The notes beneath the pieces are model-generated. The model worked only from the letters and a program-made list of their open reading frames with translations, had not been told where the DNA came from and made no database searches. A program made the position numbers and the translations under genes. A stretch of DNA of 64,000 nucleotides from Chitinophagaceae bacterium (GTDB lineage: Bacteria > Bacteroidota > Bacteroidia > Chitinophagales > Chitinophagaceae): NCBI GenBank assembly GCA_947457465.1, contig CANGWB010000001.1, positions 248,001-312,000 of the forward strand. Direction: 5' to 3'. Below are positions 16,381-24,961 of this stretch, one piece after another (the first letter of the stretch is position 1; every line of letters starts with the position of its first letter).

Positions 16381-16998
16381 ATGTGGCAGCACATCTATAA
16401 TCAACTGATCGAAGGGTTTCAAGCAACGAAACCCATTGAGCTCATTGCTGCACTGGCCGGAATCATCAGCGTATGGTTCAGTAAGAAAGAATCGGTATGG
16501 GTGTATCCGGTGGGACTGATCAACACCTTATTCTATGTATGGATCAGCCTCGACGCACACCTGGCAGGAGAAGCTACCGTCAACTTATATTATACCGCTA
16601 TGAGTATTTACGGGTGGTATCAATGGACAAGACGGGATACACAAAAGCAATTTATTTTACAAGTAAGTCATAGCAGCAACACCGAACGCCGACAACAGAT
16701 CGCATTCTTCGCCGGATGCTTCGTGGCACTGTTCATTTCCATACAATTTCTGAAAAATTGGTTCTTTGAAGGTGCTATCCCCTGGGCCGATTCACTGGCT
16801 GCGGCAACTGCATTCACCGGCATGTGGCTAATGACCCGGAAAAAAGTAGAGAGCTGGTACTGGTGGATCGCCACGAACGCCTGCTCGATTCCGCTTTACT
16901 TTGTAAAAGGCCTCGTGGTGACTAGTTTATATTATCTGATCCTTTTCTTTCTAGCCATCGCCGGCTTGGCCGATTGGAAAAAACGCGCAACCTCATGA
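16381..16998 (+). CDS. pnuC: Nicotinamide riboside transporter PnuC
   Basis: 205 residues with about seven membrane helices. Family features include the N-terminal helix pair around ELIAALAGIISVWFSKKESVWVYPVG (given in part), the YTAMSIYGWYQW segment and the C-terminal WWIATNACSIPLYFVKGL motif that lines the substrate path. It imports nicotinamide riboside by facilitated diffusion and depends on intracellular phosphorylation for trapping. The next gene overlaps by 4 bases and encodes just such a kinase. Confidence 0.95.
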   Translation: MWQHIYNQLIEGFQATKPIELIAALAGIISVWFSKKESVWVYPVGLINTLFYVWISLDAHLAGEATVNLYYTAMSIYGWYQWTRRDTQKQFILQVSHSSNTERRQQIAFFAGCFVALFISIQFLKNWFFEGAIPWADSLAAATAFTGMWLMTRKKVESWYWWIATNACSIPLYFVKGLVVTSLYYLILFFLAIAGLADWKKRATS

Positions 16999-17567
16999 TC
17001 CGAAAGATTGTCATCATTGGTCCGGAGAGTACAGGCAAATCAACGCTCTGCGAACAACTCGCACAGCATTACGAAACCCGCTGGTGCCCGGAATATGCAC
17101 GGGCTTGGCTGCTCCAAAATGGAACGAACTATACCTACGAAGACCTGCTGACTATTGCAGAGGGTCAGCTGAACCTGGAAGACGAATACTGCGACAAGCT
17201 CGAAAACGAATCACTTCCCCTATTAGAAAATGGAGGCAACATCCCCCTTTTCATCGACACGGATATGTACGTCATGAAAGTTTGGTGCGAATTCGTATTT
17301 GGTAAATGTCACCGCTTCGTACTCGATAACATTCTCAAGAGAAAATACGACTTGTACTTATTGTGCAACGTCGACCTGCCATGGACAAAAGACGAACTCC
17401 GCGAATACCCTGACCTAGATACACGAAAGACCCTGTTCCGTATGTACAAAGATCTGCTGGTGAATCAATCCACCCCCTGGGCGTTGGTCAGCGGATCGGG
17501 AGAAGAAAGACTTCAATGCGCCATAAAAGCCATTGACAATATCATTTCCCATCCTACACCACATTGA
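16995..17567 (+). CDS. NadR-like ribosylnicotinamide kinase
   Basis: 190 residues with a P-loop GPESTGKST at residues 9-17, an EYARAWL segment and DTDMYVMKVW. This matches the kinase (C-terminal) domain of NadR alone: the adenylyltransferase and DNA-binding domains of full NadR are absent. It should phosphorylate nicotinamide riboside imported by PnuC to NMN. The start was chosen as the ATG overlapping the pnuC stop (ATGA), giving the P-loop its usual distance from the N-terminus. Confidence 0.93.
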   Translation: MIRKIVIIGPESTGKSTLCEQLAQHYETRWCPEYARAWLLQNGTNYTYEDLLTIAEGQLNLEDEYCDKLENESLPLLENGGNIPLFIDTDMYVMKVWCEFVFGKCHRFVLDNILKRKYDLYLLCNVDLPWTKDELREYPDLDTRKTLFRMYKDLLVNQSTPWALVSGSGEERLQCAIKAIDNIISHPTPH

Positions 17568-17572
17568 AGAAC

Positions 17573-19249
17573 ATGAATACACCTTCTGTCCGATCCTTTC
17601 AACCACTGTTCTACCTGCTGTGGCTACTCGTAGCATTGATACAAGCTGCCAATACTGAACTGCTCGATGATGAAGCCTATTACTGGGTATTCAGCCAACA
17701 CCTCGACTGGGGATACTTCGATCATCCACCGATGACCGCGCTACTCATTCGCGCAGGATACTGGATTTTTCCGAATGAATTAGGCGTACGACTGCTATGC
17801 GTTTTTTTATCAACCGGAACCATCTGGCTACTAGAGAAAATGACCCTTCGTCAACATCCCCGACTTTTTTATTCGATCGCATTATCAATGATCGCGTTAC
17901 AGGTCGGCGGATTCCTGGCCGTACCCGATATTCCACTGCTATTCTTCACCGCTTTTTTCTTTTTCCGTTACAACCGCTTTCTGAATAATGAAAACTGGAC
18001 TAATACACTTTGGCTGGGACTGAGTGCTGCCTTCTTACTATATAGCAAGTATCACGGGGTTTTGATATTGTTCTTCACATTGATCTCTAATATAAAGCTC
18101 TTCCGATCCGGATTTGTGTACGCAGCCGGCCTTTTAGCGTTCCTATTATTCACCCCGCACCTGTGGTGGCAATATCAACACGATTGGGTAAGCTTCCGAT
18201 ACCATTTGCAAGAAAGTAATGTCAATCCATATAAGGTGTCTTATACGATTGAGTATCTAGTAGGACAGCTTTTGTTACCCGGACCACTCATCGGACTCTT
18301 GCTGCTACCCGCCGCGTATTTCTATCGCATTCGGTCACCCTTCGAACGAGCCCTTCGATTCACTGCGATCGGCATCTACCTATTCTTTCTGCTTAGTTCA
18401 TTCAGAGGAAGAGTGGAGGGCAACTGGACCGCCCCAGCCCTGATCCCCCTGATCTTGATGGCACACGGATATATAAGCAAGCAACTGAAATGGGAAAACT
18501 GGATTTACAGATTACTAGTACCCGGACTGGTCCTGATATTAGTATTACGCATCGGACTAATCATAGACTTTCTCCCAGGAAAAGCCATCGCCTCCCGCGT
18601 ACACAGCTGGAGCAATTGGCCAGAAACACTCAATAAAAAAACCGGGGGAGTACCCATTGTGTGGCTCAACTCCTATCAGCGCGCCTCGAAATATGCTTTC
18701 TACTCCGGACAACCCACACACTCACTTAACTTTTATCGCGAAAGAAGAAACAACTACAACTTCTGGCAGATCGAAGATTCGATGCAGGGGAAGAAAGTGG
18801 CTATTGTCGATATCTATGACATGAACCGCTATACCGACTCGATAAAAACACCCTTGGGATGGGTTGGCTACCGAATAGATTCATCGTTCAAGGGTACATC
18901 TAAATATTGGTTTGAACCATATGAACATGAGATTAAAGCTCGGTCAGGTGATACAATCCGTATTTCCGGAGAATTTCGCACACCATCATCAATCAAGCCA
19001 TCAACTATGTCTGAAATAGGAAGCCAAATCGAATCCATACGTATTGGTGTATTTCAAAAAGGAAAGTGGCTGAAAGATTGGATGGTCGATGAAAACATAT
19101 TCTCACGGTCGAGCGAAGGAATAAATTTTAATGTGGCATTGGCCGACCCACTACCTGCCGGAGAATATGTTTTGATATTCGCCTTGAATGCTCCGAGACT
19201 ACCGCCTACACATAATAGCCGAAAGATCCGGTTGACCCTAACTCAATAA
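17573..19249 (+). CDS. GT39-like membrane glycosyltransferase
   Basis: 558 residues. The first periplasmic loop has the PMT/ArnT-type signature TELLDDEAYYW with paired acidic residues and LDWGYFDHPPM; about eleven membrane helices follow, then a soluble C-terminal beta-rich domain (about 390-558). Such enzymes transfer a sugar from a polyprenyl-phosphate donor to lipid or protein acceptors in the periplasm. It starts 5 bases after the NadR-like gene, so it is co-transcribed with NAD-salvage genes without an obvious functional link. The 3' end overlaps mtgA by 7 bases, convergent. Confidence 0.9.
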   Translation: MNTPSVRSFQPLFYLLWLLVALIQAANTELLDDEAYYWVFSQHLDWGYFDHPPMTALLIRAGYWIFPNELGVRLLCVFLSTGTIWLLEKMTLRQHPRLFYSIALSMIALQVGGFLAVPDIPLLFFTAFFFFRYNRFLNNENWTNTLWLGLSAAFLLYSKYHGVLILFFTLISNIKLFRSGFVYAAGLLAFLLFTPHLWWQYQHDWVSFRYHLQESNVNPYKVSYTIEYLVGQLLLPGPLIGLLLLPAAYFYRIRSPFERALRFTAIGIYLFFLLSSFRGRVEGNWTAPALIPLILMAHGYISKQLKWENWIYRLLVPGLVLILVLRIGLIIDFLPGKAIASRVHSWSNWPETLNKKTGGVPIVWLNSYQRASKYAFYSGQPTHSLNFYRERRNNYNFWQIEDSMQGKKVAIVDIYDMNRYTDSIKTPLGWVGYRIDSSFKGTSKYWFEPYEHEIKARSGDTIRISGEFRTPSSIKPSTMSEIGSQIESIRIGVFQKGKWLKDWMVDENIFSRSSEGINFNVALADPLPAGEYVLIFALNAPRLPPTHNSRKIRLTLTQ

Positions 19250-19974
19250 GTTCCTTTGGCACCGCTACGCAACAAGCGTTGGATCTCGGGCACAGGTGCG
19301 AGATAACTCATCTGTTGTTGAATGAAACGAGCCCGACCGGCTACATAATTGGAAAGCGGCTTGATCTTGTATCGCTTAGGACTGGGTAGAACAGCGGCGA
19401 TCATCGACGCTTCTTGGCGCGTCAACCGACTGGCCTGTTTGTTGAAATAATGACGAGCTGCTGCTTCAATACCAAATACGCCTCGCCCCATTTCGATCAC
19501 ATTCAAATAGACTTCTAAAATCCGCTCTTTGCCCCAGAATAATTCGATCAGAAAAGTGAAATAGAACTCAAGTGCTTTCCGAAAATAACTTCGGCCCTGC
19601 CATAAGAAAACATTCTTGGCAGTTTGCTGACTAATCGTACTGCCTCCACGGATCTTATTCGGCTTTCGCTCATTGTGCTTCATCGCCGACTCGATCTGCT
19701 CCCAATCGAAACCGGCGTGCTGATAAAAAAGTTGATCTTCCGAAGCCATCACCGCCAGCATCGCCTGTGCTGATATTTCAGATTGATCTACATAATCTCG
19801 TTTTAGCCCATTGCCTTGCACCCAATTCACCAACTGTGTAATGGTAATGGGTGGATCAACCCAACGCAAGACGACTACATAAGTGAGATGAAAAACAAAG
19901 AAAAATAACAACACCCGCTTGGTCGTCCACCAAACCCTTGGCCAGAACTCTTTTGGGGGTTGTTTTTTGGACAT
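19243..19974 (-). CDS. mtgA: Monofunctional peptidoglycan glycosyltransferase
   Basis: 243 residues of the GT51 family that polymerises lipid II glycan strands. It has an N-terminal membrane anchor (about 19-37). The catalytic glutamate is E79 in ASEDQLFYQH, followed by RGGSTISQQTAKN (about 109-121) and the second glutamate region KERILEVYLNVIEMG. No transpeptidase domain is present. It begins 1 base after the GH3-family gene stop, so it is the last gene of the GT2-GH3-mtgA operon. Confidence 0.96.
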   Translation of the reverse strand: MSKKQPPKEFWPRVWWTTKRVLLFFFVFHLTYVVVLRWVDPPITITQLVNWVQGNGLKRDYVDQSEISAQAMLAVMASEDQLFYQHAGFDWEQIESAMKHNERKPNKIRGGSTISQQTAKNVFLWQGRSYFRKALEFYFTFLIELFWGKERILEVYLNVIEMGRGVFGIEAAARHYFNKQASRLTRQEASMIAAVLPSPKRYKIKPLSNYVAGRARFIQQQMSYLAPVPEIQRLLRSGAKGTY

Positions 19975-19975
19975 A

Positions 19976-21541
19976 TTATTTGCGATGATTCAGAAATGCC
20001 TCCCAATCGGCGAGCATTTTTCCTTTCATCACACGGGGGAATTTGTGCTGGCTGCCGATCTTTCCCTTCGACTCCATGAATTGCATGAATGTCTCCTCCG
20101 GCAATACCTCCAGAAATACTTCCTTCAACGCACTGTCCCGTTCGATCGCATAGTCATCGTTCAGTTCGCGTAAAGTGGCATCGATCCTGTCACGCAAAGC
20201 GATCGGATCGACCGAATCATTCGTTGATACATACCAGCGATGCGCGAAAAAATTCTCGTAGGGGAAACCAACCACCGTATACTCTGGAATGCTCACGTTG
20301 AATTCATGACTCACCTGCTCAATGGCCTTATTCATGTTGTCAACACTCAGGTGTTCACCGGTCAGGCTCAAAAAATGTTTGGTTCGGCCGGTGATCACCA
20401 CTTCGTGATGTTCCAAGTCGACAAAACGTATGGTATCGCCAATCAAATACCGCCAGGTGCCGGCATTGGTGCTCATCAACAGCGCATAATCTTTTCCCAA
20501 CTCCACTTCGTGGATCATCTTGACTTCAGCATTGGGTTTGGGGTTTCCGTCCCCGTCAAAATTTTTCTCATCGAACGGAATGAATTCGAAAAAGATATTA
20601 TTGTTGAGAATGAGCTGCATGCCCCTTGCCTGCTCCCGGGTCTTGTAAGCGATAAAGCCTTCGCTGGACAAATAATTCTCTATGTATACGATCGGCTTAC
20701 CTAGCAGTTTTTCAAATCCCTTCTTGTACGGCTCAAAGGCAACACCTCCATGTACAAAGAAGCTGAAATTGGGCCAGATCTCGTGAATATTATTAAGCTT
20801 GTAATGCTCGATGATCATTTCCATACACATCTGACACCAAGCCGGAACACCCACGATATAGCCGATGTCCCACTCTTTGGCGTGCTCTACGATCTCATTG
20901 AGCTTATCATTCCAATTGGCTATGGCCGCAATTCGTCCACCGGGTTTATAAAATGTCTGAAACCAAAATGGTCTCTTTTTAGCAAGAATTCCACTCAGAT
21001 CACCCGCATACCAACCCGCCTTCCCCTTCTTGAGATCGGTGGCCCCACCAAGCATTAAAAAACCTTTGGTCATTGCCCGCTTGTTGGCCTCTTCATATCG
21101 AATGATGCTTAATAATTGACGAACCGAATTGATCATGTTGCTACGCACCAGCTCCTGGGTGACAGGAATATACTTACTGGCCGCCTCAGAAGTACCCGAA
21201 CTCAATGCGTAATATTTGATCTTACCGGGCCACGCAACATCCGGTACACCATCAAGTGTCTTTTTCCACCACTGCTCATAGATGGAATTATAGTCGTGTA
21301 TAGGTACCAGATCCTGGAACTTTTTGCCGGCGTGACGACTCAGCAAAATATCATCGAAGCGATAATGCTGGCCGAATTCAGTGAAACGCGCCTTTCGCAA
21401 AAGCTTACGCAACACCCGCAATTGTTGACGACGAGCGTCATTGGCCGGTATCCGCAATGCCGCTGCAATAGCCCGAGGAAGCTTGATGTCGATGATAGAC
21501 GCCATGTAGATCGATAAACGATCACGAAGATAATCAATCAC
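19976..21541 (-). CDS. GH3 (auxin-responsive) superfamily acyl-adenylating enzyme
   Basis: About 521 residues of the adenylate-forming GH3 superfamily, named after plant auxin-amido synthetases. Key segments are the ATP-binding loop YYALSSGTSEAASKYIP, YIENYLSSEGFIAY, GTWRYLIGDTIRF and the linker/lysine-containing C-terminal subdomain (KIGSQHKFPRV). Bacterial members are common in Bacteroidota but their acyl and amine substrates are unknown. The GTG at 21541 overlaps the GT2 stop by 4 bases, the same arrangement as four other gene pairs here; an ATG at 21505 (509 residues) is the alternative. Confidence 0.9.
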   Translation of the reverse strand: MIDYLRDRLSIYMASIIDIKLPRAIAAALRIPANDARRQQLRVLRKLLRKARFTEFGQHYRFDDILLSRHAGKKFQDLVPIHDYNSIYEQWWKKTLDGVPDVAWPGKIKYYALSSGTSEAASKYIPVTQELVRSNMINSVRQLLSIIRYEEANKRAMTKGFLMLGGATDLKKGKAGWYAGDLSGILAKKRPFWFQTFYKPGGRIAAIANWNDKLNEIVEHAKEWDIGYIVGVPAWCQMCMEMIIEHYKLNNIHEIWPNFSFFVHGGVAFEPYKKGFEKLLGKPIVYIENYLSSEGFIAYKTREQARGMQLILNNNIFFEFIPFDEKNFDGDGNPKPNAEVKMIHEVELGKDYALLMSTNAGTWRYLIGDTIRFVDLEHHEVVITGRTKHFLSLTGEHLSVDNMNKAIEQVSHEFNVSIPEYTVVGFPYENFFAHRWYVSTNDSVDPIALRDRIDATLRELNDDYAIERDSALKEVFLEVLPEETFMQFMESKGKIGSQHKFPRVMKGKMLADWEAFLNHRK

Positions 21542-23067
21542 CCCTTCCTAAGTGGCAGAATCGCTTCTGAATCAGATGTATGGAATCGGTAGGAAAACCG
21601 AGGGCCCCAGGACTTCATCAACATAAAGATCTGGTCAAAAGAAAGATCGTCGGTACAAAACATAACATCCGTGAACGGGATAAGCGAATAGTATCCATTC
21701 ATCTGTTCAGTTAGTTGCCGCACTGACCCCTCCGGTGGCAAATAGAATATTGCAGCAGAAGACGCTTCGGGATAGAGGCATTGAATCGCACGACGACTTG
21801 GATCGGCTCCAATCAATAAAACCGGAAACTGTAATCGCTCCTCGGTGAAATAGGAAAGAAGATGCGATTTCAATAAAAGCTTTCGCCAGACAGCAAGCAG
21901 CGCGATAGAAAAAAGAGACCCAAATAAAACTATTCCTCTGGAATATCGAAACGATTCCGGAAGCAATGAATAAACAGACAACAATACGGCTGCCGAAAGA
22001 GTGGTAGATCGAAAAAAATGACGCCATCGAAAGGGTTTTTTCTGTAATCCCAGTAGTAGCGCCACTAAAAAAAATAATAGTGCGATGAGTGCTGTTTGCA
22101 GCTTCAGATCGGCCGGATAGATGACTTCGGGGCGGATGGTGGTAGACCAGAAATAACGGACCCCAAAAAAAGTAAAAAGGATCAAAAGCCAATCCAATGC
22201 CAGTATACCGATCTGTTGGATCACGCGACGCAAAAACGAAAGCATCGCACGTAAGCCTATCGCCGCCTGTATACCGACGCTGAACAATCCGCCATGTAGT
22301 TTATGCTTACGCACAAAACGACTCATGGCGCCATAAAAAAGTTTAACGTAACGAAAACTTTGCTTTTGTGTACTCTCCCCCTTAAAGTGAAGGATAGTTG
22401 ATCCGGCGTAATAATAGTTGACAAACCCTGCTTGCTGAATCCGGTAGCTCAAATCAATATCCTCACCATACATAAAAAAATCTTCGTCAAATGATCCGAC
22501 CGCCTCTAATACAGAACGGCGCACCATCAGATAGGCGCCTGAAACGACATCGATCGGATGGTTCGAATCGGATGATAAATGTCCTAAATGATATCTTGCG
22601 AAACGAGGCGACTGCGGAAAAAGAGAAGATAGTCCGATGATCTTATAAAAAGCGGTTGCCGGATCTGGAAAGGCCCGCTTCGATTCGCGTAGGAACCGAC
22701 CAGTGCCATCGATCATTCGTATGCCCAGTGCGCCGGCAGTTGACTTGTCTTCTAAAAATTTGATCGATCCGTGAAGGCTATCCTCCGAAAGCAGCGTGTC
22801 CGGATTCAAAAAAAGAACATATTCCCCTTGACTTTGTCGATACCCCAAATTAGAGGCCTTGGCAAAGCCCAGGTTTTGGTCGGATTTGATAAAGCGGACT
22901 TCTGGAAACTGAGGCGTCAGCCACTCCACCGATCCATCGCCGGAGGCATTATCCACCACGATCACCTCCACCGACAGACCAACCGAAGCCTTCCGAACAG
23001 ACAATAAACACTGTTCAAGAAAGTGAGGCACCCGGTAATTAACCAATATGATAGAAAGAAGCGGCAT
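21538..23067 (-). CDS. GT2 glycosyltransferase fused to a membrane and Rossmann-like domain
   Basis: 509 residues. Residues about 1-235 are a GT2 rhamnosyltransferase-like domain with VDNASGDGS, FLNPDT (DxD-like) and FFMYGEDIDLSYR. Residues about 265-400 hold four or five membrane helices, and 405-509 form a Rossmann-like domain (FPVLLIGADPSRRAI). The last two parts look like the N-terminal half of polyprenyl-phosphate sugar transferases, but the catalytic phosphotransferase domain that would follow is missing. Polysaccharide assembly is the likely area. It leads the operon with the GH3 enzyme and mtgA. Confidence 0.88.
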   Translation of the reverse strand: MPLLSIILVNYRVPHFLEQCLLSVRKASVGLSVEVIVVDNASGDGSVEWLTPQFPEVRFIKSDQNLGFAKASNLGYRQSQGEYVLFLNPDTLLSEDSLHGSIKFLEDKSTAGALGIRMIDGTGRFLRESKRAFPDPATAFYKIIGLSSLFPQSPRFARYHLGHLSSDSNHPIDVVSGAYLMVRRSVLEAVGSFDEDFFMYGEDIDLSYRIQQAGFVNYYYAGSTILHFKGESTQKQSFRYVKLFYGAMSRFVRKHKLHGGLFSVGIQAAIGLRAMLSFLRRVIQQIGILALDWLLILFTFFGVRYFWSTTIRPEVIYPADLKLQTALIALLFFLVALLLGLQKKPFRWRHFFRSTTLSAAVLLSVYSLLPESFRYSRGIVLFGSLFSIALLAVWRKLLLKSHLLSYFTEERLQFPVLLIGADPSRRAIQCLYPEASSAAIFYLPPEGSVRQLTEQMNGYYSLIPFTDVMFCTDDLSFDQIFMLMKSWGPRFSYRFHTSDSEAILPLRKG

Positions 23068-23140
23068 GATCGAAAGACCGAAGTAAATTCATTTAGTCCC
23101 CTCCGCAAAATTCAAAGCACGAACAAGGTTGCTGAAGAGA

Positions 23141-23148
23141 TATCTTTG
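23141..23148 (+). promoter_or_regulatory. -7 element of IMPase operon
   Basis: TATCTTTG, a perfect -7 element, ends 3 bases before the ATG at 23152, predicting a leaderless mRNA. It also rules out longer upstream starts in the same frame. Confidence 0.65.
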
Positions 23149-23151
23149 CTC

Positions 23152-23931
23152 ATGCTCCAATCCACCCTGATCGAGGCCGCTCAAGCCGGGGCCGCAGAGA
23201 TCCTTCGGTATTTCCATGGTGAGTTCCGGATCGATAATAAAGAAGGTGTAAATAATTTAGTGACAGAGGCCGACCATGCCTCCGAAAAGGCTATTCTGGC
23301 GGTCATTCGATCTGCCTACCCCGATCACATGATCCTGGCAGAGGAGTCGGGTTCCACCGATCGGACCGATGAATTCAAGTGGATCGTCGATCCCATCGAT
23401 GGCACGGTGAATTTCGCACACGGCATTCCCCTGAACGCCGTCTCCATCGGAATAGAAAAGAATGGTGAATTGATCATGGGTGTAGTATACAATCCCCACC
23501 TCAAAGAATTATTCTTTGCCGAAAAAGGAAAAGGGGCCTTTCTGAACGACCGACGCATACAGGTAAGTTCAGAAACAAACGCTGCCAAGGCCTGTCTCGT
23601 AACCGGCTTTCCATATGTTTATATCGACCAGCCGAACGGTCCACTCGATGTATTCGCCCGCTTTGTGAAAAAAGGAGTTCCGGTACGACGCATCGGCTCC
23701 GCAGCGATCGATCTGTGCTGGGTGGCTGCGGGACGATTCGACGGATTTTATGAACATAAGCTCGAGCCCTGGGATAGTGCCGCCGGCGCACTCATGGTAA
23801 CAGAAGCGGGCGGAACCATCACCAACCACCAAGGAGAAGCATTCACTATTTACGAACATCCCGTACTGGCCAGCAACGGACATATACACGATCAACTAGT
23901 GGGCGTACTCAACAACACACATCAACTATGA
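23152..23931 (+). CDS. Inositol monophosphatase family protein (SuhB-like)
   Basis: 259 residues of the Mg2+-dependent IMPase superfamily. Metal-binding motifs are in order: EAD followed by EESGS (E about 65), the core WIVDPIDGTVNFAHG (D, D at about 81-84) and the C-terminal EPWDSAAGALMVTEAGG. Substrates of bacterial members include inositol-1-phosphate, and SuhB-like members can also act in rRNA transcription complexes; which applies is not visible. Its stop overlaps the thiL start (ATGA). Confidence 0.93.
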   Translation: MLQSTLIEAAQAGAAEILRYFHGEFRIDNKEGVNNLVTEADHASEKAILAVIRSAYPDHMILAEESGSTDRTDEFKWIVDPIDGTVNFAHGIPLNAVSIGIEKNGELIMGVVYNPHLKELFFAEKGKGAFLNDRRIQVSSETNAAKACLVTGFPYVYIDQPNGPLDVFARFVKKGVPVRRIGSAAIDLCWVAAGRFDGFYEHKLEPWDSAAGALMVTEAGGTITNHQGEAFTIYEHPVLASNGHIHDQLVGVLNNTHQL

Positions 23932-24959
23932 GTCAAGAAAGAACAGAGATCGGTCAGATTGGCGAATTCGGACTGATCGAACACCTCACAAAAAACATTG
24001 AGCTGAAGCAAGCATCCTCCGTTGTTGGTGTAGGCGATGATGCCGCCGTGATCGATCACTTCGGGAAACAAACTGTGATCTCAACCGATCTCCTTCTCGA
24101 GGGCGTACACTTCGACCTGATGTACACACCCCTCAAACACCTCGGATACAAGAGTGTGGTGGTGAACCTGTCAGACATCTATGCGATGAATGCCATACCC
24201 ACCCAGATATTGATGAGCGTGGGGTTGAGCAATCGATTCAGCGTAGAGGCTGTTACTGAATTTTACGAAGGAGTATATGCCGCCTGTGAGAAATACGGTG
24301 TCGACCTGATCGGCGGAGACACCACCGCCTCTCAAAAAGGATTCATGATCTCGGTCACCGCGATCGGAGAAGTGGCACCCGATAAATATGTGAAAAGAAA
24401 TACTGCGCAGAAAGGAGACCTGATCTGTGTGAGTGGTGATCTGGGTGGTGCTTATGTTGGATTGCTTTTTTTAGAACGAGAAAAGAAGATCTATCTGGAA
24501 TCCCCGGGCGTACAACCCGACCTGGAAGGAGAATCCTATGTGGTGGGAAGACTACTGAAACCTGAAGCTCGCAAAGACATCATTGAATTTCTGGATGACG
24601 CCGAGATCAGCCCAACATCCATGATGGACATCAGCGATGGACTCAGCTCCGAGATCCTTCATCTCTGCAAACAAAGTCAACTGGGCTGTGTCCTCTACGA
24701 AGAAAAAATTCCCATCGCAGAAGCCATGCGCAATGCAGCCTTCAAGTTCGAGATCGACCCAACAGCCTGCGCCCTCAGCGGAGGAGAAGACTACGAATTG
24801 CTTTTCACCGTGTCTCAGGCCGATTACGAAAAACTAATACTGAACGAACAGATCAGTGTTGTCGGCTATATGACAGAACCCGAACAAGGAACACATATCC
24901 ACACAAAAGGTGGCAACAAACATGTGATCACGGCTCAGGGGTGGAATCACTACAAATAA
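23928..24959 (+). CDS. thiL: Thiamine-monophosphate kinase
   Basis: 343 residues of the PurM/ThiL ATP-binding family, which converts thiamine monophosphate to the diphosphate cofactor. Features: GEFGLIEHLT, the metal loop VGVGDDAAV, STDLLLEGVHFDL, IGGDTTAS, and the C-terminal MDISDGLSSEI and SGGEDYELLF motifs. It is coupled to the upstream IMPase by a 4-base overlap and is followed by an S41-type gene 2 bases later. Other thiamine genes are not present here. Confidence 0.96.
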   Translation: MSQERTEIGQIGEFGLIEHLTKNIELKQASSVVGVGDDAAVIDHFGKQTVISTDLLLEGVHFDLMYTPLKHLGYKSVVVNLSDIYAMNAIPTQILMSVGLSNRFSVEAVTEFYEGVYAACEKYGVDLIGGDTTASQKGFMISVTAIGEVAPDKYVKRNTAQKGDLICVSGDLGGAYVGLLFLEREKKIYLESPGVQPDLEGESYVVGRLLKPEARKDIIEFLDDAEISPTSMMDISDGLSSEILHLCKQSQLGCVLYEEKIPIAEAMRNAAFKFEIDPTACALSGGEDYELLFTVSQADYEKLILNEQISVVGYMTEPEQGTHIHTKGGNKHVITAQGWNHYK

Positions 24960-24961
24960 GT

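Noticed and set aside
23023-23151. Extended N-terminus for the IMPase gene from 23023
   Set aside because: A perfect -7 element lies between that start and the conserved ATG at 23152, and the extension has no family similarity.
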